A stretch of DNA of 36,434 nt from DATAQC01 sp046263055 (GTDB taxonomy: Bacteria > Actinomycetota > Acidimicrobiia > Acidimicrobiales > AC-14), in assembly GCA_046263055.1 (NCBI GenBank), contig JBHELO010000137.1, forward strand, positions 1-36,434, in the 5' to 3' direction. Under the pieces are notes generated by a model, which was given only the letters and a program-made list of their open reading frames with translations, ran no database searches and had not been told where the DNA came from. Both the position numbers and the translations under genes were made by a program. Each line of letters starts with the position of its first letter. Positions within the stretch are counted from its first letter, which is position 1. Shown piece after piece: positions 32,189 to 36,434 of the stretch.

Positions 32189-32328
32189 CGTCGGGCGGAC
32201 GGTCGCGGCGACCGCCTCGACGACGTCTGAGTCCACCGGCGCCGTCGGTCGGGCCGGGTGGGCGCGGTGGCCCGCCACCCCGCGTGACGCCACCCCCAGG
32301 CGCCCGGGCGGCGTCCCTCGCCCGACGA

Positions 32329-32625
32329 TCAGCTCCGTCGGTGGCGGAGCCCGCGCAGCAGGGCCGGGTCCTCGCCCCGGTCCAGGCGGGCAAGGGCCTC
32401 GTCGGCCTCCACCCGGCTCAGCCGCCCTTTGTCCACCGCCGCGTTGATCCACTCGGTGGCGTGGCGAGCCTGGATCCGGCGAATGGCCGGCTCGGCGTCA
32501 CCAGCCGCATCGGCGGCCCGTACCGCGGCGGCCTCGGCCTCGGTGACGCGCCCCGCGGCAACCATCTTCTCGAGGCGGGACTCCAGGCCCCGACCCCGTC
32601 TCCAGTGAGCGCCATGGTCCCTCAT
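32329..32625 (-). CDS. Small helical protein of unknown function
   Basis: 98 residues, charged and helical. Two similar helix-turn segments are seen (LEKMVAAGRVTEAEAAAVRAA and NAAVDKGRLSRVEADEALARLDRGED), like short-chain adaptor repeats, but I do not assign a family. The ATG at 32625 is chosen over one 36 bases upstream because a TTGACC box (32656-32661), a 16-base spacer and TACAAA (32634-32639) lie just before it. It is divergent from a TetR gene, with a palindrome over its -35 box, so it is a candidate target of that regulator. Confidence 0.65.
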   Translation of the reverse strand: MRDHGAHWRRGRGLESRLEKMVAAGRVTEAEAAAVRAADAAGDAEPAIRRIQARHATEWINAAVDKGRLSRVEADEALARLDRGEDPALLRGLRHRRS

Positions 32626-32646
32626 GGGCCCACTTTGTAGGATACA

Positions 32647-32664
32647 GACTGTCCCGGTCAAGTC
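32647..32664. promoter_or_regulatory. Candidate TetR operator
   Basis: An 18-bp interrupted palindrome: GACT, three bases, CCGG, three bases, AGTC. It lies between divergent genes, 38 bases before the TetR start, and covers the TTGACC -35 box of the minus-strand gene. Confidence 0.5.
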
Positions 32665-32689
32665 AGCCTGTTCGGGTACCGGCGTCGCC

Positions 32690-32695
32690 TAACCT
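32690..32695 (+). promoter_or_regulatory. -10 box for leaderless tetR transcript
   Basis: TAACCT ends seven bases before the GTG at 32703. Confidence 0.5.
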
Positions 32696-32702
32696 CGACG
32701 CC

Positions 32703-33281
32703 GTGCCCAGACTGTGGACCGACACCGTGGAAACCCACCGCCAGGCAGTGCGCGACGCCGTCGTGGACACGACGTCCGCACTCGTCGCCCGCGACGGGCT
32801 GCTGGCGGTGACGATGTCGCGGATCGCCGAGGCCAGCGGTATCGGGCGAGCGACGCTGTACAAGTACTTCCCCGACGTGGAGTCGATCCTGCTGGCCTGG
32901 CACGAGCGCCAGATCGCCGGCCACCTCGGCCGCCTGGCGGCTGTCCGCGACCGCCCTGGGACGCCGGGCGAACGGCTGGAGACGGTGCTCAGCGCTTACG
33001 GCGTCATCGTGCACCAGTCCCAGGGGCACGCCGACGGCGACCTGGCTGCGCTCCTGCACCGCAGCCCCCACGTCGCCCGGGGCGAGCACCACCTCCATGC
33101 CATGGTCAGCGACCTGCTCGGCGCCGCCGCCGCTGACGGCGCGATCCGCACCGACGTCCCCCCCCGGGAGCTGGCCAGCTACTGCCTGCACGCGCTCGCG
33201 GCCGCCGCCACGCTGCCGTCGCGTGCCGCCGTCCGCCGCCTGGTGGCCGTCACCCTGGCCGGCCTCTGCGCCGGCGGCTGA
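32703..33281 (+). CDS. TetR-family transcriptional regulator
   Basis: 192 residues. The N-terminal helix-turn-helix is classical (LLAVTMSRIAEASGIGRATLYKYFPDVESIL), preceded by a helix with TSALVARDG. The C-terminal ligand domain is helical and diverged, with several His (HRSPHVARGEHHLHAM). It starts at a GTG right after a -10 box. A palindrome in the divergent intergenic region is the likely binding site. The ligand is not predictable. Confidence 0.94.
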   Translation: MPRLWTDTVETHRQAVRDAVVDTTSALVARDGLLAVTMSRIAEASGIGRATLYKYFPDVESILLAWHERQIAGHLGRLAAVRDRPGTPGERLETVLSAYGVIVHQSQGHADGDLAALLHRSPHVARGEHHLHAMVSDLLGAAAADGAIRTDVPPRELASYCLHALAAAATLPSRAAVRRLVAVTLAGLCAGG

Positions 33282-33308
33282 AGGGCGGCGGGTATCGACG
33301 CCCTGGTC

Positions 33309-33326
33309 GGTGAGGCACTGCTCACC
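33309..33326 (+). terminator. Hairpin after tetR
   Basis: Stem GGTGAG / CTCACC, 6-base loop, 27 bases after the TetR stop; no T run. Confidence 0.35.
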
Positions 33327-33545
33327 CGCTCATCCTCGTCAGGCCCGGTCGCCGGGGGGTAGCCGGCCGAACCCCCGAAGGGCGCTACGAGCGGTCGGGC
33401 GCGGCGAGGCCTGACACCCGGGCGGGCTCGGCGACGAGGTGTTGCTGCTCGCGGACGTTGGTGATCTGGGCGAGACAGGTCCCCGCACATTGCCGTCCAT
33501 CTGTGGGGGCCGCAGGAGGGGCGCGACATCCGCTGGTCGTTGGTT

Positions 33546-33564
33546 CGGCTCGAGCAGCGAGCCG
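33546..33564 (-). terminator. Hairpin after the methyltransferase gene
   Basis: Perfect 7-bp stem CGGCTCG / CGAGCCG with a 5-base loop, 29 bases beyond the methyltransferase stop; no T run. Confidence 0.4.
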
Positions 33565-33593
33565 GTGCCTTCCCTGCGGGGCCCGGCGATGAC

Positions 33594-34538
33594 CTAGCGG
33601 CTCGGCGGCCGGCGGACGGCGAGCATGGTGGGGGCCCCGGGGGGGCCGTCCAGGCGTACCGGCGACGTGAACCCCGCGTGCTCGACCACTCGCGCCCGTT
33701 CGTCGTCCGAGAGCAGCGTGCCGCCGGTCAGGTGCACGTGCCAGGTCTGGACGTCCCCGCCGACGCTCGGCTCCAGCGTCGACCCAGGGAGGAGCAGCCA
33801 CCCGCCCGGTTTCAGCGCCCGCCGGACCCTTCCCATTCCCTCGGCCACCGCGGCCGGCGGGATGAACGGCATCGGCAGCCATGCCAGGTCGAAGGCCGCC
33901 TCGTCGTCCAGCTCCTCCACGCTCTGGCGGCGCAACTCGACCCGATCGGCGAGGCCGTGGGCGGCAACGGTCCGGGTGGCGAGCTCGATGGCCTGCGGCA
34001 GCGGGTCGAGCCCCACCACGCGGGCCCGTGGCACTGCCTCGCAGAATGCGCACGCCAGCTCGCCCACCCCGACGCCGACATCGAGGAACGATCCTCCCGA
34101 CGCCGCGCCAAACCGCTCGGCGAGGCCCTCGAGCACCGGAATGGCGAAGGCCGCGACGATGAGACCCCCCATCGCCGAGGCGCGCCCTTGCGCCAGCAGG
34201 ATCTCCTCGTCCAACGCTCGCCAGCCGGCGTCTGACGCCCCCCGGAAGGCGGCGGTGGCGGCTTGGCCGAGCGTGCTACGGATGCCGTCCGCGAACGGCC
34301 TGGCGCGGTCACCGAGGACCTGCGCGCAGACCGGCGTCGGCACGAGCCCGTCCGCCGTCTCCTCGAAGAATCCGCACGACACCATCACGCGCCCGGCGGG
34401 GTCGTCGTGGCTCAACGGCACGTCGACGCCGCGCGATAGGACGGAGGCCATGGCGCTCAGCATCCACGCAGCTTCGGTCAGCTCGCCGACCCGGTCAGCG
34501 ATCTGCGCGGCGTTCTGGAGGGGCCCTCGATGACTCAT
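33594..34538 (-). CDS. Class I SAM-dependent methyltransferase
   Basis: 314 residues. An N-terminal helical, winged-helix-like region (about 15-120, with a Cys-containing SCGFFEETADGLVPT wing) precedes a SAM-binding Rossmann fold: motif I GGSFLDVGVGVGELACAF, motif II VVGLDPLPQAIELA, and the post-motif segment MGRVRRALKPGGWLLLPGS. This is the general shape of two-domain O-methyltransferases; the substrate is unknown. The ATG at 34538 lies eight bases after a TACTGT box. It has no operon partner. Confidence 0.88.
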   Translation of the reverse strand: MSHRGPLQNAAQIADRVGELTEAAWMLSAMASVLSRGVDVPLSHDDPAGRVMVSCGFFEETADGLVPTPVCAQVLGDRARPFADGIRSTLGQAATAAFRGASDAGWRALDEEILLAQGRASAMGGLIVAAFAIPVLEGLAERFGAASGGSFLDVGVGVGELACAFCEAVPRARVVGLDPLPQAIELATRTVAAHGLADRVELRRQSVEELDDEAAFDLAWLPMPFIPPAAVAEGMGRVRRALKPGGWLLLPGSTLEPSVGGDVQTWHVHLTGGTLLSDDERARVVEHAGFTSPVRLDGPPGAPTMLAVRRPPSR

Positions 34539-34546
34539 CGGCCGGC

Positions 34547-34552
34547 ACAGTA
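34547..34552 (-). promoter_or_regulatory. -10 box for the methyltransferase
   Basis: TACTGT on the minus strand ends eight bases before the ATG at 34538. Confidence 0.4.
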
Positions 34553-34643
34553 ATTGGGGGCGCTCGGGCTGACAGACAGGGGGCCGCTCGCTGGCAGGGC
34601 CACATGGCCTGTGACCTGCGCCTTTCCCGCAATCAGCATAAGC

Positions 34644-34960
34644 TCACGCCGCCTGCAGCAGACGCGCCTCAGTGAGCACCTTGTCGCGCACTCGCTCGTT
34701 GAGAGTGTTTCGCGACACGAGGTCGGCGCGTCGGCCAAGGACGGTGGAGGGCTGGTCGGCCGGGTCCTCGATGCGCCATCCCAAGCGCGCTCCGGGCTGT
34801 AGCTCGTAGAGGAGGTCGACATCGCCGTCGGCCTCAGCCCCCCGCGCCCGGTGGACCCGAAGACCTCCAACCGCGCCACGCCAAAGCGGCTGCGCGCCCG
34901 GCGCTCTGTCAGCGCAGCACTTACTGCTCGGCTACCCGGTGCGCCTTCACGCCCTACAGG
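34644..34960 (-). pseudogene. Frameshifted MNT-type nucleotidyltransferase
   Basis: Read on the minus strand, one frame gives RFGVARLEVFGSTGRGG and the next frame gives EADGDVDLLYELQPGARL and so on to NTLNERVRDKVLTEARLLQAA with a stop at 34644. Joined, this is the small nucleotidyltransferase fold with GSxxRG and DxD motifs, as in MntA-type antitoxins of HEPN/MNT pairs. The break lies in a run of six G (C on the plus strand, near 34838); one more base would restore the frame. No start codon fits the first part, and a second break further 5' is likely. No HEPN partner gene is seen. A homopolymer sequencing error is an alternative for the main break. The 5' limit is approximate. Confidence 0.7.
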
Positions 34961-35018
34961 TGGGTGGCGGTGTTGGCGGCCGCCATCGAATCGGCCTTCA
35001 CGCGGTGGCGCCATTTGA

Positions 35019-35504
35019 TCACTGGTCGAGCTCCGAGAGGACCTCGCCGATGATTTTCGTCGTCTCGTGGGCGGGGAGCGGGTCGCCGCCTTCCGCTTCT
35101 GCGACCTCGGCGGCGAAGTCCTCGACGGAATGGACACCGCCAACGAGGACGTGGCGCAGAGCCTCGCCGCTCATTTCGGGATCGTCCGCGGCCTCGACTG
35201 CCTCGGCTACCGCATGATCGGGAGACGTGGCCACCGCGTGCACGATGGCCATGGCCTCCTGCCGGCCGGTAGCCGTGGAAACCGCCGGTGCACGATCGGG
35301 ATTCTGTTGCACGTCCCACTCGGCGAGCGCCTCGTCGTAGCCGCCTTCGCCCGGGTGTAGGAGCCGGGTCTCGGGCGGGCCCTCCGTGATCGGCTCCCCG
35401 TCGCCGTCGACGGAGGACGTGTCGGCATTCTCGTCCCCCTCGTGGTGCCGTTCTGGCGTCACGGGCACGACGAGGGTGCCATCGGCGTTCCGGACGATGT
35501 CCAT
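35019..35504 (-). CDS. Acidic protein of unknown function
   Basis: 161 residues, strongly acidic (Glu/Asp), no Cys, no membrane helix. The N-terminus (MDIVRNADGTLVVPVTPERH) looks like a short beta-hairpin, followed by a polar linker and a helical C-terminal half (HAVAEAVEAADDPEMSGEALRHVLVGGVHSVEDFAAEVAEAEGG). Family not recognised. AAGGAG nine bases before the ATG supports the start, and its base composition fits the other genes despite the gene-poor surroundings. Confidence 0.65.
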   Translation of the reverse strand: MDIVRNADGTLVVPVTPERHHEGDENADTSSVDGDGEPITEGPPETRLLHPGEGGYDEALAEWDVQQNPDRAPAVSTATGRQEAMAIVHAVATSPDHAVAEAVEAADDPEMSGEALRHVLVGGVHSVEDFAAEVAEAEGGDPLPAHETTKIIGEVLSELDQ

Positions 35505-36040
35505 GGGCGGCTCTCCTTGGCTAGACGGCTCAAGTGTTACGCACCTCGAGGGAGGCGCCGCAACTGGATGTTGTCGGCGACACCGCTCGTGCGAGCCGAA
35601 CCCCGTCTGTCAGCCTCACCTGATCCACACCCGGCGGGGCACGGGCTACTTCTTGGGTCCCGGAGGGGCCATCTTCAGTCAGCCAGCGGTGCCTCGCTCC
35701 AGATGTCGGCCAGCCACACTCGGACCCCGTCACAGACCGCCTCACCTCGGTAGACGGCCACCCGTGGAGACGTCGGAAGTCAGGCGGACCTGGGCCCGAA
35801 GGAGCTCAGACGATCCGGGGTTCCGTCCGCGCCCGGATGATCAGGAGCCCGGTGCTGATCGCTGGCCGTGGCATCATCCCCCTGGCGCGGGGGTGGTCCC
35901 ATGCCAGTGACGGGCGACAGTCCGAGAGAGCGGCTGCCGGTCATTCCCAAACCGAGCTGGTCCCCTGGAGTGGACGCTCAAAAGGAGTGGGCGATCCGCT
36001 TGGTCCGGTCCGGTGGAAGCGGAGTGATTTGCACGCCCAT
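35505..36040. other. 536-base region without an intact gene
   Basis: Codon-position bias is lost here and composition is more even than in the genes around it. Apart from the possible response-regulator remnant I can support nothing in it. A good AAAAGGAG at about 35979 is not followed by a usable start codon. Confidence 0.5.
35590..35676 (+). pseudogene. Possible remnant of an OmpR-type response regulator C-terminus
   Basis: The frame reads CEPNPVCQPHLIHTRRGTGYFLG. LIHTxRGxGY(x)L is the highly conserved closing segment of OmpR/PhoB winged-helix regulators, usually preceded by DEP-like residues as here. The upstream part of the domain is not recognisable in any frame and the frame reads on past the usual end. 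It may be chance, but the match covers about ten consecutive family positions. Confidence 0.4.
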
Positions 36041-36434
36041 CTAAGAGTCACCCGGCGGGGTCCAGCTGATCGGCCACCCTGCGAGTAGGACCAGCACGCT
36101 GCTGAGCAACATGGCCACCAAGGCCAGGAGCATCATCGCTCTGGTATCCGAGCCGGTACGAGCCAACTCGTTCTCGAGCGCTCGTGGTTGAGCCGGCAGT
36201 GCAGCGGCCTGGTTCGTCACTACCGGCCCGGGCAGTTGAGCGACAACCAGCTTCGTCGATGTCATCGGCGATGGAGTAGCAACCGGCGGCGCGAGAAGCG
36301 GCGCCGTGACCAGGGACAGCCTCACCGAGGGTGGCGTCACCGGAGGCGTGACGGGTAGGGGTGGCGTGACCGGAGGCGTGACCGGAGGCGTGACCGGAGG
36401 CGTGACCGGAGGCGTGACCGGCGGCGGGGGGGGC
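36041..36434 (-). CDS. C-terminus of a wall-anchored protein with LARTG sorting signal (5' end outside window)
   Basis: The minus-strand frame is open from the window edge to a stop at 36041. It begins with a Pro-rich repeat region (PPVT units), continues through a Thr/Pro/Ala-rich stalk (VTNQAAALPAQPRALENE) and ends in LARTGSD followed by a hydrophobic helix (MMLLALVAMLLSSVLVLLAG) and a short tail. LAxTG plus a helix is the signal cut by class E sortases in high-GC Actinobacteria; the tail is poor in Arg/Lys, which is a little unusual. The protein would be linked to peptidoglycan. The functional domain is beyond the window. Confidence 0.7.
   Translation of the reverse strand, partial: PPPPPVTPPVTPPVTPPVTPPVTPPLPVTPPVTPPSVRLSLVTAPLLAPPVATPSPMTSTKLVVAQLPGPVVTNQAAALPAQPRALENELARTGSDTRAMMLLALVAMLLSSVLVLLAGWPISWTPPGDS
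36371..36418. repeat. 12-bp tandem repeat encoding PPVT units
   Basis: CGGAGGCGTGAC occurs four times in a row, with degenerate copies on both sides (from about 36329 to the window end). On the minus strand each unit adds four residues (PPVT) to the stalk of the wall-anchored protein. The array may explain why the sequence ends here. Confidence 0.85.

Larger units (their letters stand above)
33282..33593. other. 312-base intergenic region, no gene recognised
   Basis: Apart from two hairpins I see no convincing gene. A minus-strand open frame ending near 33385 has a few protein-like words (CLAQITNVREQQHLVAEPARVSGLA) but no start, and it overlaps the methyltransferase out of frame; it may be a decayed remnant. 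Confidence 0.5.

Noticed and set aside
34539..35018. Complete HEPN/MNT toxin-antitoxin locus
   Set aside because: Only the nucleotidyltransferase half is present and it is frameshifted; no HEPN-like frame was found on either side.
35837..36088. Plus-strand 83-codon open frame in the gene-poor end
   Set aside because: No ribosome site, no domain, and composition unlike real genes here.

Overview
The window is very GC-rich and strongly biased to G/C at third codon positions. GTG starts are common and many neighbouring genes overlap by 1-4 bases. Several families are typical of Actinobacteria: a DUF2510-type W-rich motif, a septum-formation-type extracytoplasmic domain, a DUF6295-like protein, an LARTG sorting signal of the class E sortase type, and a Tat/lipobox deacetylase. 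I infer an uncultured or poorly studied high-GC actinobacterium, possibly Acidimicrobiia-like; the rank is a guess. Both ends cut through a gene (gltB on the left, a wall-anchored protein on the right), so this is an internal slice or a whole contig. I see no rRNA, tRNA, CRISPR array, transposase or phage gene.

Layout. 1-15 kb is a housekeeping stretch: the glutamate synthase large subunit (5' end missing), two single-pass envelope proteins on the minus strand (one with a long histone-H1-like Lys/Ala tail), aconitase, a polysaccharide deacetylase lipoprotein, CcdA, a bifunctional penicillin-binding protein, several small membrane or unknown proteins, and a 29-residue membrane microprotein. 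RNase D is divergent from the next block.

16.2-26.4 kb is the most interesting block. It holds a complete peptide/nickel-type ABC importer (two permeases, a lipoprotein binding protein, and one protein carrying two fused ATPase domains), with an O-methyltransferase-like gene inserted between binding protein and ATPase and an FmdE-family protein overlapping the ATPase gene. Directly downstream is a flavin redox module: a ferric-reductase-like membrane flavoprotein, a secreted FMN-binding protein with an SGAT flavinylation motif, and the ApbE transferase that would load it. I infer, without proof, uptake and handling of a metal or metal chelate coupled to trans-membrane electron transfer.

26.4-29.1 kb encodes a NarL-type two-component system behind a near-perfect 21-bp palindrome, facing a secreted Asp/His-rich repeat protein. 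A 15-bp motif lies upstream of both the kinase gene and the repeat-protein gene, which suggests one small regulon. 29.2-32.2 kb has an MFS exporter divergent from a MarR regulator; their -10 boxes overlap on opposite strands, and a 21-codon leader ORF built of 15-bp repeats ends exactly on the exporter start. MarR is followed by a dienelactone hydrolase and a DUF6295-like gene. 32.3-34.5 kb carries a small helical protein divergent from a TetR regulator around a palindrome, and a methyltransferase. 34.6-36.4 kb is gene-poor, with a frameshifted nucleotidyltransferase, a possible response-regulator remnant, one acidic hypothetical protein and the wall-anchored protein.

A recurring pattern is a TANNNT-like -10 box ending 6-8 bases before a start codon. 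I see it for at least nine starts, which predicts frequent leaderless transcription and helped choose start codons.
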